Origin: Chryseobacterium populi
Lineage (GTDB): Bacteria > Bacteroidota > Bacteroidia > Flavobacteriales > Weeksellaceae
Direction: 5' to 3'
Length of the DNA stretch: 64,000 bases
Assembly: GCF_000282115.1 (NCBI RefSeq)
Contig: NZ_AKJY01000027.1
Coordinates: 1-64,000 of the forward strand
Shown: in pieces, positions 25,648 through 34,462 of the stretch
Numbering within the stretch: position 1 is the stretch's first letter
Layout: the number at the start of each line of letters is the position of its first letter
The notes under the pieces: generated by a model
The model's input: the letters and a program-made list of their open reading frames with translations, nothing else
What the model was told of the DNA's origin: nothing
Databases searched by the model: none
Position numbers and translations under genes: made by a program

Positions 25648-25655
25648 TATATTTG
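25648..25655 (+). promoter_or_regulatory. -7 box TATATTTG for the alpha/beta hydrolase
   Basis: Ends 14 nt upstream of ATG 25670. Confidence 0.65.
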
Positions 25656-25669
25656 TGTACATTTAACCT

Positions 25670-26539
25670 ATGAAAAAGCTCGTTCTCAGATATCATTTTT
25701 TTGTTTTAGGATGTATCAGCTTTTTACTCAATTCATGTAATTCCAGATTCCGGGTCTGGGTAGGGACCAATAACCAGCAAAAAATTTACAATTTAAAATA
25801 CGGTGAACATAAAAGACAGAAAATGGATGTCTTTCTACCTTCAGAATATGCCAAAGATTCCCCGGTTGTTTTGATTGTACACGGTGGTGCCTGGAAATAT
25901 GGACGGAAAGAGCATATGATCCAGATTCAGAAAATGCTGTTTAATCATAATATTCCAAGTATTAATATGAACTACAGGCCGGTCTCAAAATCAAAGAAGA
26001 TCACCTACCGGGAGCAGCTGGAAGATATACGCTCAGTAATCACTAAATTTAATTCATTGGCCGACAAAGCAGAATTACAGCCTGATCATTACATCCTTTT
26101 AGGTGAAAGTGCGGGCGGTCACCTTGCCTTATTATACGGCTACCAGAATCCGGACCAGATTAAAAAAATCATTTCTCTGAGCGGCCCAACCGATTTTTAT
26201 TCCGAAGAATATTTACGTTCTTTTTATTCAAAATATACATCCCCTACGGTTCAGAAAGTGGTAGGTACAAAGTTTAACCGTAAAAATGTCTCTGAAGAAT
26301 TTAAAAAAGCAAGTCCCATTGCCAATATTACCAATGTTCCTACCCTTTTATTTCAGGGAAATCAGGATTTTCTGGTAAATCAGCATCAGGGCTTAGCATT
26401 AGATTCCGCCCTGGCAAGTCAAAATATACCTCATAAACTGATCTTTATGAAAAACACGGGACACGCACCCAGATTTTTCAGTAAAAGGAAAAGAGACAGT
26501 ATTATTTATCCTAATATTCTGGAATGGGTTAAGGAGTGA
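25670..26539 (+). CDS. Alpha/beta hydrolase lipoprotein (esterase/lipase type)
   Basis: The 289-residue protein has a signal sequence ending in lipobox LLNSC (C23), so it should be membrane anchored on the periplasmic side. The hydrolase core shows the oxyanion loop HGGAW (71-75), nucleophile S147 in GESAGG, D233 in QGNQDFL and H265 in NTGHAPRF, a complete catalytic triad of the hormone-sensitive-lipase/carboxylesterase type. The substrate is unknown, probably a small ester. It has its own promoter and is followed by a long inverted repeat. Confidence 0.88.
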   Translation: MKKLVLRYHFFVLGCISFLLNSCNSRFRVWVGTNNQQKIYNLKYGEHKRQKMDVFLPSEYAKDSPVVLIVHGGAWKYGRKEHMIQIQKMLFNHNIPSINMNYRPVSKSKKITYREQLEDIRSVITKFNSLADKAELQPDHYILLGESAGGHLALLYGYQNPDQIKKIISLSGPTDFYSEEYLRSFYSKYTSPTVQKVVGTKFNRKNVSEEFKKASPIANITNVPTLLFQGNQDFLVNQHQGLALDSALASQNIPHKLIFMKNTGHAPRFFSKRKRDSIIYPNILEWVKE

Positions 26540-26547
26540 AGAGTTAT

Positions 26548-26673
26548 GAGTTATGAATTATGAGTTAAGAGTTGAGAGTTGAGAGTTGAGAGTTTAAAGA
26601 AGGTCTGACGGTAGATGTTAAATTATCCATTAACATTGATAACTCTTAACTCTTAACTCATAATTCATAACTC
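26548..26673. repeat. Heptamer-phased inverted repeat, locus 3
   Basis: 26-bp perfect arms (26548-26573 with 26648-26673). The left arm continues in both directions as 7-nt units (GAGTTAT, GAATTAT, GAGTTAA, GAGTTGA repeated) from 26534 to about 26597. It lies between the hydrolase stop and the DedA terminator. Confidence 0.8.
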
Positions 26674-26677
26674 TAAA

Positions 26678-26705
26678 AAAAGCTGCCCCTTCCGGAACAG
26701 CTTTT
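26678..26705 (-). terminator. Intrinsic terminator of the DedA gene
   Basis: AAAAGCTG (26678-26685) pairs with CAGCTTTT (26698-26705). Read on the minus strand, it ends in a U tract and lies 18 nt after the DedA stop. Confidence 0.8.
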
Positions 26706-26723
26706 ATACTTTAACTTTTATAG

Positions 26724-27419
26724 TTATTCAAAATCCTGATCTTCATATTTGGAAAAATCTTCTTTTTTTCCAAATAAAAATTTGATAATCACCGGCAGTG
26801 TTGTTACTAATACAATTACTAAAATAATAAGTTCCAGTTTCTTTTTCAGATCGATTCCGAACTGCTCGATAAATAATTTATCCAGATAATGCCCTGCAAA
26901 GATCAAAAGGAATGACCACAGAACAGCTCCGATAATATTATCTCTTAAGAATTCTTTTTTATCCATTTTCACGATTCCCGCTACAATAGGGGTAAAAGTT
27001 CTTACCACCGGTAAAAACCTTGCCATTATGATAGCCAAAGCACCATGTTTTTCAAAGAAATTATGAGCCTGATAAAGGTATTTTTTCTTAAAAAGCATTG
27101 TATCCTGCTTCTTATATAATGTAGGACCTGTTTTTACTCCAAAATAATATCCCACTTCATTTCCTATGATAGCGGCAAGAGAAACACTTGTTGCCAGAAT
27201 GGTTGTATCTAAAAAATCGTTCCCTGTGGAACCAAAAGTCTCTTTGATGATTTCAACGGCATAAATTCCTGAAACAAATAATAAAGAGTCACCCGGTAAA
27301 AAAAATCCTACAAACAGACCTGTTTCAGCAAAAACAATAAATAAAATCAGCCAAAACCCACCCATTTTGATATAAAACTCAGGGTTTAATAAATCCTTCC
27401 AACTATTGAAATCTTCCAT
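26724..27419 (-). CDS. DedA-family membrane protein (VTT domain)
   Basis: The 231-residue protein matches the DedA/SNARE-associated family: FVGFFLPGDSLLFVSG near residue 33, then GNEVGYYFGVKTG, and the signature FEKHGALAIIMARFLPVVRTFTPIVAG (in two parts about 118-145) with the conserved arginines. Bacterial DedA proteins act in envelope homeostasis and have been linked to lipid-carrier recycling. The specific role here is unknown. It is transcribed alone from a box at 27436-27443. Confidence 0.92.
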   Translation of the reverse strand: MEDFNSWKDLLNPEFYIKMGGFWLILFIVFAETGLFVGFFLPGDSLLFVSGIYAVEIIKETFGSTGNDFLDTTILATSVSLAAIIGNEVGYYFGVKTGPTLYKKQDTMLFKKKYLYQAHNFFEKHGALAIIMARFLPVVRTFTPIVAGIVKMDKKEFLRDNIIGAVLWSFLLIFAGHYLDKLFIEQFGIDLKKKLELIILVIVLVTTLPVIIKFLFGKKEDFSKYEDQDFE

Positions 27420-27435
27420 ACGTATTGATAAGTAA

Positions 27436-27443
27436 CAAAAGTA
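27436..27443 (-). promoter_or_regulatory. -7 box TACTTTTG for the DedA gene
   Basis: Minus-strand match 16 nt upstream of ATG 27419. Confidence 0.6.
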
Positions 27444-27505
27444 AGCTTAAAAAATCTGAAACGGAAATATATTATAAGATTTTAACTAAAATTCAAACAT
27501 GATAT

Positions 27506-28618
27506 TTATAGGTCCATATCATCATCGGAAACTGCCGTCCCATCTGCCATCAGAAACGCTTTAAGGAATGGGGTAAGGTTTCCGTTCATTACAGAATCCA
27601 CATCAGACGTTTCATGCCCGGAACGTACATCTTTTACCAGCTTATAAGGATGCATAACATAATTCCTGATCTGGCTTCCCCACTCGATTTTCATTTTATT
27701 GGCCTCAATTTCGTTTCGGGCTCTCATTCGTTCTTCAAGCTCCATTTCATATAACCTAGAACGAAGCAATTGCATAGCCTTTTCTTTATTCTGAAGCTGT
27801 GACCGGGATTCTGAGTTTTCAATAATAATTCCTGTAGGGGCGTGACGAAGGCGTACTGCTGTTTCCACTTTATTTACGTTCTGCCCGCCAGCACCGGAAG
27901 ACCTCATTGTTTCAAAGCTGATATCCGCAGGATTGATATTGATTTCAATAGTATCATCCACCAACGGATAAACATATACAGAAACAAAACTTGTATGTCG
28001 CTTGGCATTACTGTCGAAAGGTGAAATTCTTACCAAACGGTGCACACCATTTTCTCCTTTGAGGTATCCGAAAGCATATTCGCCATCTATTTCCAAGGTA
28101 ACGGTTTTCACTCCGGCAACTTCACCTTCCTGAAAATTGAGTTCCCTGATTTTATAGCCTTGTTTTTCTGCCCACATGGTGTACATTCTCATCAGCATGG
28201 AAGCCCAGTCACAACTTTCCGTACCTCCGGCTCCGGCTGTGATCTGTAATACGGCAGAAAGCTCATCCCCTTCATTGGAAAGCATATTTTTAAATTCGAG
28301 GTCCTCAATTTTTTCTACCAGTTTCGGGAAAGCTTCGTCCAGTTCCTTTTCAGAATCCGGATCTTCTTTTGCAAATTCCATCAATACTTGCAAGTCTTCA
28401 AACTGGGTATTGATATCTTCGTAATCTTCCACCCATTTCTTTTTAGAGCGAAGCTGTTTAAGGAACGCTTCCGCCTCTTTCGGAGTATCCCAGAAGCCGG
28501 GAGCTGCTGTTTTCTCATCATCATTGGTAATCTCTATCTTCTTTTTTTCAATCTGAAGATATTTATGAAGGTCTTCAATTCTGGATTGAACTTGTTTTAT
28601 CTGGTCGTTATTAATCAC
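27506..28618 (-). CDS. prfB: Peptide chain release factor 2, no programmed frameshift
   Basis: The 370-residue factor terminates translation at UAA/UGA. It carries the codon-recognition tripeptide SPF (199-201) and the catalytic GGQ (244-246) in [14 protein letters not shown]. The coding frame is continuous. Where E. coli RF2 has the CUU-UGA shift site (after the YL of RGYL), this gene reads TAT CTT CAG (28561-28553), so the stop codon that provides autoregulation is absent. The start is GTG at 28618, placed 17 nt below a -7 box. No alternative ATG matches the family N-terminus. Confidence 0.95.
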   Translation of the reverse strand: MINNDQIKQVQSRIEDLHKYLQIEKKKIEITNDDEKTAAPGFWDTPKEAEAFLKQLRSKKKWVEDYEDINTQFEDLQVLMEFAKEDPDSEKELDEAFPKLVEKIEDLEFKNMLSNEGDELSAVLQITAGAGGTESCDWASMLMRMYTMWAEKQGYKIRELNFQEGEVAGVKTVTLEIDGEYAFGYLKGENGVHRLVRISPFDSNAKRHTSFVSVYVYPLVDDTIEININPADISFETMRSSGAGGQNVNKVETAVRLRHAPTGIIIENSESRSQLQNKEKAMQLLRSRLYEMELEERMRARNEIEANKMKIEWGSQIRNYVMHPYKLVKDVRSGHETSDVDSVMNGNLTPFLKAFLMADGTAVSDDDMDL

Positions 28619-28635
28619 GAATTTTTTCTTTTTTG

Positions 28636-28643
28636 CAAAAATA
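28636..28643 (-). promoter_or_regulatory. -7 box TATTTTTG for prfB
   Basis: Minus-strand match that leaves a 5' leader of only about 10 nt before the GTG start at 28618. Confidence 0.6.
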
Positions 28644-28709
28644 AGGATAAAATAAATTTAATCTTTAGCTATATTTACATTTATCAAAACTAATAATCTA
28701 AAAATACAA

Positions 28710-28982
28710 ATGAGCATGAACACATTAATTAATGAATCCAGCGGCAATTTTACAAACCTTAAAAAGATTATCAATTTCCTGGATATGATTCCCAACGCCT
28801 CTGAAAGCCAGATTGACCTGGTTACCCACAAAATTTTAAAACATCTTGAAAATGGTGCTCTACCGGAAAAAATAAAAGGAGCCATAGAGAGCGAACTGAT
28901 CATTACTTATGGTTATTATTCCTTTGAATTTGATGTAGATCGGGTAACGGAAGAGATTATGAATTGGTGGGAAAGAAGGTAA
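28710..28982 (+). CDS. Small acidic protein, function unknown
   Basis: The 90-residue soluble protein (MSMNTLINESSGNFTNLKKI...) is predicted mostly helical, with an aromatic-rich C-terminus (YGYYSFEFDVDRVTEEIMNWWERR). No family was recognised, and no signal peptide or membrane segment is present. It is divergent from prfB. Its stop codon overlaps the first base of a 25-bp inverted repeat. The start could also be the ATG 6 nt downstream. Confidence 0.65.
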   Translation: MSMNTLINESSGNFTNLKKIINFLDMIPNASESQIDLVTHKILKHLENGALPEKIKGAIESELIITYGYYSFEFDVDRVTEEIMNWWERR

Positions 28983-29114
28983 TGAGTTGAGAGTTATGAA
29001 TTATGAATCATTAATATATTAACGGCTAATTTAATATTTGCCATAAGGTTTTTCTTTCAACTCATAATTCATAACTCATAACTCATAACTCATAATTCAT
29101 AACTCTCAACTCAT
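28982..29114. repeat. Heptamer-phased inverted repeat, locus 4
   Basis: 25-bp perfect arms (28982-29006 with 29090-29114) of 7-nt units (GAGTTGA, GAGTTAT, GAATTAT). The right arm extends further inward with repeated ATAACTC units from 29059. It lies between two convergent genes. Confidence 0.8.
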
Positions 29115-29126
29115 AGCTCTAAATGC

Positions 29127-30482
29127 TCAACTTTTATCCGTTTCTTCTCCATTATGGTGAAAACCGATTTCCCTTCTCGGCTCTTCTACCACTCTATAGG
29201 TTTCAAGCTCAGTTCTTAAAGCCTGTATCCTGTATTGAAAATCATCAAGGTTATTAATGATTGCATCAGCTAAAAATCTTGCAATCTGCTCCAGATATTC
29301 TTCGGTAAGCTTTCCGGTTGCATCTCTTAAGGCTCCGTTCAGAAGATTCTGGTCTATTTTCAGATTTTCATTTTTGGTTCTCTGATAAAGGTTTTTGATA
29401 CGTTTTTTCAGGCTCTGTGTAAAATCAATCAGCATGGTATTGCTGAAAACCTTCATTCTGGAGGATACTCCGTGCCAGAAAGGAACTTTATCCGCCTTAT
29501 TATTTTTAAGGATTTTATAAAGCAGGGAATCATTCTCCAATCCTTTGGTCATCGCATAAAGAATAATTTCAGAACGCTCTGCTGCATTGGGTGGAAAAAC
29601 CGGAATCATCACATCAAATCTACCCGGAGCCAGAATTTCTTCATCTATTTCAGATACCGAATTGGCAGAGCCCACCATCAATAGACCTTCCTGTTCAAAT
29701 TTTCCGATATAGTGAAGAATCATTTCCTGGGTTTCCAGGTTGCAGGAAGCCACATCCGTTTCCGCTTTTCTTTCCATCATAATTTCATCAAAATCATCAA
29801 GAAACAGAAGCACTTTATCCTGGCTCATCATGGTCACCAGAAAATCGTTAAAATCAGTTTTATTTCCGTCTACAAAAGAAGTTCCCAGATAATTCTTCTT
29901 TACCTCCTTAAACTGGTAACCTATAATCTCCGCAATCTTATTGGCCCAGAAAATTTTACCGCTTCCCGGAGGACCGTATAAAATAATTCCTGCCGGCTTA
30001 TTAATTCCCCAGTCTTTGATCTGCCGCTCATTTAAAAAGGGTTCCAGAACTCCTGAAATATAGAAAAAAAGATCTCTGTATCCAATAAAATCTCTATGCT
30101 GAAGACTCGTTTTATGTCCAAAATAATTGTATACAAACTGGTAATTCCCGCCTAATTTATTGTCAATTCCGTAGCTGGAAATAGAAGAACGGAAAAACCC
30201 GTTATCAAAAATATTCGGATTGGTTTCTTTTATGGCTTTTTCTACCTTTTCTTTAGGCTGATTAATGGTTTTCGCTATTTCCTCCAAAGTCTTGGTCTTA
30301 TCAAGGTCTTTTTCATACTGTCTCAAAAAATCTACATTTTCACGGGCAAATTTTTCAAAATCTGTTTTCACCTCAAAGTTTGTACTGACACAGATCCCCG
30401 GCTCAAGATCAAAATCCTGTATAAACTGTTTAATAGCTTCTGCCGAAACATTCAATTCCTTTGCAAGTTCGATTAACTTCAT
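29127..30482 (-). CDS. AAA ATPase with IF2N-like N-terminal domain and altered Walker A
   Basis: The 451-residue protein starts with an IF2-N-like module (MKLIELAKELNVSAEAIKQF) and a second similar helix-turn segment (TLEEIAKTINQPKEKVEKAI), then an AAA ATPase core. Walker A reads GPPGSGKI (170-177), with Ile where nearly all P-loops have Thr or Ser after the lysine. Walker B reads LLFLDDFDE (225-233), and an arginine candidate for the finger lies in APGRFD (R288). A helical C-terminal region with FLADAIINNLDDFQYRIQAL follows. ATPase activity is therefore uncertain. ATG 30482 is chosen over GTG 30488. Neighbours do not reveal a partner. Confidence 0.8.
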   Translation of the reverse strand: MKLIELAKELNVSAEAIKQFIQDFDLEPGICVSTNFEVKTDFEKFARENVDFLRQYEKDLDKTKTLEEIAKTINQPKEKVEKAIKETNPNIFDNGFFRSSISSYGIDNKLGGNYQFVYNYFGHKTSLQHRDFIGYRDLFFYISGVLEPFLNERQIKDWGINKPAGIILYGPPGSGKIFWANKIAEIIGYQFKEVKKNYLGTSFVDGNKTDFNDFLVTMMSQDKVLLFLDDFDEIMMERKAETDVASCNLETQEMILHYIGKFEQEGLLMVGSANSVSEIDEEILAPGRFDVMIPVFPPNAAERSEIILYAMTKGLENDSLLYKILKNNKADKVPFWHGVSSRMKVFSNTMLIDFTQSLKKRIKNLYQRTKNENLKIDQNLLNGALRDATGKLTEEYLEQIARFLADAIINNLDDFQYRIQALRTELETYRVVEEPRREIGFHHNGEETDKS

Positions 30483-30500
30483 ATTCACAAATTATACTAT

Positions 30501-30508
30501 CAAAATTA
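30501..30508 (-). promoter_or_regulatory. -7 box TAATTTTG for the IF2N-AAA gene
   Basis: Minus-strand match 18 nt upstream of ATG 30482. Confidence 0.5.
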
Positions 30509-30598
30509 ATGTTTTAATCTTAAAAATTTCAGACAATTTAATCTATTCTTGTAACATTTCGTAAATTATATAGACTACTACTATGTAAAACAAATTAC

Positions 30599-31510
30599 AT
30601 GGAGAAAATTTTATCAGTCAAAAATCTGACTAAGAAATTTAAGAGAGTCGTAGTAAACAATATCTCTTTTGATGTGGAAAGAGGTAATGTTTATGGTCTT
30701 CTTGGACCCAACGGAAGTGGAAAATCAACAACATTCGGAATGCTTCTTTCAACGATAAACCCTACAAGTGGAGACTGGTACTGGTTTGGAAAGAAAGGCA
30801 CCGACCCTGATACACTGAAAAAAATAGGTGCAATCATTGAACAGCCCAACTTCTACCCTTACCTCAGCGCTGAAACCAATCTGAAAATAGTAGCAGAGAT
30901 CAAACATGCTCCTTACGAGAGGATTGATGAAGTTTTAAAAACAGTGGGTCTTTTTGAAAGAAAAAAAGATACTTTCAGAACTTTTTCACTGGGAATGAAA
31001 CAGCGTCTGGCTATTGCTTCCGCAATGCTCAACAATCCTGAAGTGATGATTCTGGATGAGCCTACCAACGGCCTTGACCCTGAAGGAATCATTCAGATCA
31101 GGGAGATTATCTCTAGTATTGCCAAACAGGGTATTACGATTATCATCGCAAGTCACCTTCTGGATGAGATTGAAAAGATATGCAGCCATGTAATCGTACT
31201 TAAAGAAGGGAATTCGATCTACTCCGGAAGAGTGGATGAAATGACCAATAATAAAGGTTATTTTGAATTAAAAGCGGATAATAATACTCAGCTTTTAAAT
31301 GCACTGGAAGAGTTGCAGTGGTTTACTTCCGTTAAATCTGACGGCGAAATTATTAAGGCACAGATCCGCGAAGACGCTTCCGTTTCTGCATCAGCCCTGA
31401 ATCAGAAACTTGTGGAAAGAGGGATTTTCCTGTCTCATTTAACGAAGAAAAAGCTGTCTCTTGAAACTCAATTCCTTGAACTTGTAAAAAACACAAACAA
31501 CCATGCTTAA
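30599..31510 (+). CDS. ABC-2 type transporter ATP-binding protein
   Basis: The 303-residue ATPase has Walker A GPNGSGKST (36-44), a degenerate signature loop SLGMKQRLAIA in place of LSGGQ (common in ABC-2 exporters), Walker B VMILDEPTNGLDPEG, and a switch histidine in IIASHLLDE. The C-terminal ~80 residues are the accessory domain of the BcrA/DrrA type. It overlaps the permease gene by 8 nt, forming a coupled exporter operon. Substrate unknown: antibiotic, lipid or peptide export are the usual roles. Confidence 0.93.
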   Translation: MEKILSVKNLTKKFKRVVVNNISFDVERGNVYGLLGPNGSGKSTTFGMLLSTINPTSGDWYWFGKKGTDPDTLKKIGAIIEQPNFYPYLSAETNLKIVAEIKHAPYERIDEVLKTVGLFERKKDTFRTFSLGMKQRLAIASAMLNNPEVMILDEPTNGLDPEGIIQIREIISSIAKQGITIIIASHLLDEIEKICSHVIVLKEGNSIYSGRVDEMTNNKGYFELKADNNTQLLNALEELQWFTSVKSDGEIIKAQIREDASVSASALNQKLVERGIFLSHLTKKKLSLETQFLELVKNTNNHA

Positions 31511-32348
31511 ATTATTAAAACTCGAATATTACAAAAACCTGAACTACAGACCATTTAGGGTTTTTACCATCCTGTATTTTGCTATTTTAATTGCGTTGCT
31601 TTTCATTGGGCTGGTTGATTTCGACCTTTTCGGGGCAACCATCAATTTAAAAGAACAGGGGATTTACAATTTTCCTGAAATCTGGAATTTCACTACATGG
31701 ATTGTTGCTTTACTGAAAATCTTCCTGGGACTAATCATCGTTTTTTCCATTTCACAGGAATTCAGCAACAGGATGTTTAAACAAAATACCATTGACGGAT
31801 TAAGCAGGAACGAATTTATTGGCTCCAAGTTATTAACTATAGGTATTTTTACTGTTGTATCAACTTTAATTGTATTCTTAATTACCATCTTGCTGGGATA
31901 TCAATATTCCAATACCACAGAATCTGGAATGGTTTTTAAAGAAATTTTCTTTATCGGGAACTATTTTGTAAAGCTGTTTACTTTCTTTTGTTTCCTGATG
32001 TTTCTTTCCATTCTGTTGAGAAAATCTGTGTTTGTTTTTCTTGCATTCTTTGTTTTCTGGATCGGTGAAAGTATTCTGACAGCCATAGAAACATTTTCAA
32101 AGGTAAGCGGAATGCAGGGCCCTCAGAGAAATGAAGTGCTTCAAAATGACTTTTTTATCACTCACCTTCTCCCGCTGGAAAGCATGTCGAGCCTTATTCC
32201 CAATCCTATGATGAGGCTGAATATGGCCAAAATGATGGGATTAAAATATGAATTCCATTACCCTACGGAAAGTATGATCGCATGTTTGGTTTGGTGTGTT
32301 ATATTTATTTTTGGTTCTTACTGGATCCTGAGAAAAAGAGATTGGTAG
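31503..32348 (+). CDS. ABC-2 type transporter permease
   Basis: The 281-residue protein has about six membrane segments, with an N-terminal MLKLLKLEYYKNLNYRPF typical of ABC-2 permeases and hydrophobic helices near 20-40, 60-80, 100-130, 155-175, 180-200 and 255-275. Its start lies inside the end of the ATPase gene. It should form the exporter channel with that ATPase. A third gene with two membrane helices follows at 19 nt. Confidence 0.88.
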   Translation: MLKLLKLEYYKNLNYRPFRVFTILYFAILIALLFIGLVDFDLFGATINLKEQGIYNFPEIWNFTTWIVALLKIFLGLIIVFSISQEFSNRMFKQNTIDGLSRNEFIGSKLLTIGIFTVVSTLIVFLITILLGYQYSNTTESGMVFKEIFFIGNYFVKLFTFFCFLMFLSILLRKSVFVFLAFFVFWIGESILTAIETFSKVSGMQGPQRNEVLQNDFFITHLLPLESMSSLIPNPMMRLNMAKMMGLKYEFHYPTESMIACLVWCVIFIFGSYWILRKRDW

Positions 32349-32367
32349 GACTTTGGCTAAAAAATCA

Positions 32368-33117
32368 ATGAATTTTAAATATCTAAAAATTAAAGTGGTT
32401 CGTTCGGATCACTTTTTTTGGCTTAAAATTTTCATTGGATTTTGGAAAATAATATCCCTGAAAAAGGTTTACTACGTTCCGGGACTAATCAGTGCTTTGC
32501 TGATTCCGATTTTGTTTTGGTATTATGGAAATCAGAAATTCGACACCATCAATCTTAATATGATTGATATCGGACTTCCTGCTAAAATCAGGTCCAGAGG
32601 TGATATTAATAACAAAATTTCTTTTGAGCCAATGAGAAAATGGAATTACAAAAAGGTAAAAATAGATCCGAATGCTGCAAAAGCGAATTCTCAACTTTAT
32701 ATTTCAGAAATCAAAAAACTTAAAGAAAGAAATCAAAAAGAAACCGGAATTGAATTCATTCTGGGTGATAAGAATACCTATGGTGATTTCGTTTCTCTGT
32801 TAAACGACATGATCATTGCAGAACAGGAAGAATATACTTTGGATATTGAAAAAACGGGACATCTTTTTGCTATTCATTCTTATATAAATCCGAATTCCGA
32901 GCCTTGTTTGCTTTGTAATGATTATATTGTTGCTATAGATTCCGGAGTTGAAAATAATGGAGAAGCTTATTTAAAATTTATTGAGCCCAAAGGCTATGAA
33001 AAGTTTAAAGATGTTTTAAGAAAACTACCCGGAGAAGTTTTTCTTATTATTTTCAGTTTCTTAATATTGCTGAATCTTTCTATACTCAGTATTAAAGAAA
33101 GATTTCAAATGCAATGA
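32368..33117 (+). CDS. Two-helix membrane protein in the ABC operon, function unknown
   Basis: The 249-residue protein has a membrane segment near residues 32-50 (YYVPGLISALLIPILFWYY) and another near the C-terminus (EVFLIIFSFLILLNLSILSI), enclosing a ~170-residue soluble region that should face the periplasm. That region holds a lone CLLC-type pair (EPCLLCNDYIVAIDSG). No family was recognised. It lies 19 nt after the permease on the same strand, so it may be an accessory or substrate-handling subunit. ATG 32368 is preferred over a TTG 15 nt upstream. Confidence 0.7.
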   Translation: MNFKYLKIKVVRSDHFFWLKIFIGFWKIISLKKVYYVPGLISALLIPILFWYYGNQKFDTINLNMIDIGLPAKIRSRGDINNKISFEPMRKWNYKKVKIDPNAAKANSQLYISEIKKLKERNQKETGIEFILGDKNTYGDFVSLLNDMIIAEQEEYTLDIEKTGHLFAIHSYINPNSEPCLLCNDYIVAIDSGVENNGEAYLKFIEPKGYEKFKDVLRKLPGEVFLIIFSFLILLNLSILSIKERFQMQ

Positions 33118-33125
33118 ATTAGTTA

Positions 33126-33296
33126 ATCGCAAAGTCGCAAAAGATGACCGTCCTACCCTATGTTTTTAAGACGCAAGAAAATCATAGATTTTCGGCTATA
33201 AATTTCTACGTGATTTATTTTTCTCAATAGCATATGATTAAACTTCTTTGCGCCTTAAAGCATAGCACATTTAAAAAACTTGCGGCTTTGCGTATA
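33126..33296. repeat. Imperfect inverted repeat with GCAAAGTCGCAA/TTGCGGCTTTGC ends
   Basis: The gap after the ABC operon begins with TCGCAAAGTCGCAAAAG (33127-33143) and ends with the roughly complementary CTTGCGGCTTTGCG (33279-33292). A small hairpin GAAAATC-ATA-GATTTTC (33177-33193) lies inside. No ORF. It resembles a decayed mobile or palindromic intergenic element. Confidence 0.45.
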
Positions 33297-33309
33297 ACTT
33301 AAAACAAAA

Positions 33310-33331
33310 AAGGCCGTCTTTCGACAGCCTT
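33310..33331 (-). terminator. Intrinsic terminator of msrAB
   Basis: A hairpin AAGGC-C-GTC/GAC-A-GCCTT with one mismatch. On the minus strand it is followed by a U tract and lies 16 nt after the msrAB stop. Confidence 0.75.
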
Positions 33332-33347
33332 ACTTTCACTTGATTAT

Positions 33348-34460
33348 TTACTTTTTATCCAGCAGAGAAATGTATTCTCCATATCCTTTTTCTTCCATTT
33401 CCGCTTTTGGAATAAACTTCAGTGAGGCACTGTTGATACAGTAGCGTAAGCCTCCTTTATCCGCCGGGCCGTCATTGAAAACGTGCCCCAAATGGGCATC
33501 TCCGGTTTTACTTCTTACTTCCACTCTGGTCATTCCGGCAGACCTGTCCATTTTTTCATCAATTAATTTTTTAGTAATCGGTTTTGAAAAACTTGGCCAT
33601 CCGCAACCGGATTCAAATTTATCTGTTGAAATAAATAAAGGCTCCCCCGTTGTAATATCTACATAGATCCCTTCACGGGTTTCATCCCAGTATTCATTCT
33701 GGAATGGTCTTTCTGTTCCGTTTTCCTGAGTTACCCTGTATTGTTCCGGAGATAACTTATCTTTTAAAACTTTTTTATCCTGTTTTTGATATTTTGCCTT
33801 TGGAAGTGGGTTTGCATTTCTCGCCATTTCAAAAAGTCCCGGTTCAATATGACAGTAACCTCCCGGATTTTTATCCAGGTATTCCTGGTGATAATCTTCC
33901 GCTTTATAAAAATTTTTCAACGGAATGGTTTCAACCACCACCGGCTTATTATAATTTTTAGCCAATTTCTGAACCTCCTCTTTTACTACAACATCATCTC
34001 CTTTTTCGGTATAATAAATTCCGGTTCTGTACTGATCTCCTCTGTCATTTCCCTGTTTGTTCAGACTTGTAGGATCAATGGTTTTGAAATAAAGATCAAT
34101 TAATAATTTCAGGTCAACCTGAGTGGCATCATATTTCACTTTTACGGTTTCCGCAAAACCTGTTGTATGACTTACCACTTCTTCATAAGTTGGATTGTTG
34201 GTTTTCCCGTTAGCATAACCTACCTCGGTAGCCACAACTCCGCGAATCTGTTGAAAAAAATGTTCTGTTCCCCAAAAACACCCGCCTGCAAAATAAATTT
34301 CTCTTACGTTTTTATTGTCCATAATTTCTTGATTTTCTTTTTCTTTTTTTACTTCTTTGGGCTTTGAATTTAAAAACCCTGATTTTGTAGCAAATACGGC
34401 TATACCCAGAATAATTCCAAGCATTATAAGTATATTTTTCATATTTATCTTTTTATTCAT
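33348..34460 (-). CDS. msrAB: Membrane-anchored fused methionine sulfoxide reductase MsrA-MsrB
   Basis: The 370-residue fusion reduces both S- and R-methionine sulfoxide. An N-terminal hydrophobic segment ([18 protein letters not shown], about 12-29) targets it to the envelope. The MsrA domain (about 52-215) has the catalytic GCFWG (C61). The MsrB domain (about 235-365) has ESGCGWPSF and the catalytic [11 protein letters not shown] (C341). The CxxC zinc pairs of some MsrB proteins are absent. It starts 3 nt after a frameshifted DUF417 gene with which it shares a promoter at 34933-34940. DUF417 includes the reactive-chlorine protein RclC, so an oxidant-response unit is a reasonable inference. 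A later start at 34442 is possible. Confidence 0.93.
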   Translation of the reverse strand: MNKKINMKNILIMLGIILGIAVFATKSGFLNSKPKEVKKEKENQEIMDNKNVREIYFAGGCFWGTEHFFQQIRGVVATEVGYANGKTNNPTYEEVVSHTTGFAETVKVKYDATQVDLKLLIDLYFKTIDPTSLNKQGNDRGDQYRTGIYYTEKGDDVVVKEEVQKLAKNYNKPVVVETIPLKNFYKAEDYHQEYLDKNPGGYCHIEPGLFEMARNANPLPKAKYQKQDKKVLKDKLSPEQYRVTQENGTERPFQNEYWDETREGIYVDITTGEPLFISTDKFESGCGWPSFSKPITKKLIDEKMDRSAGMTRVEVRSKTGDAHLGHVFNDGPADKGGLRYCINSASLKFIPKAEMEEKGYGEYISLLDKK

Positions 34461-34462
34461 TT

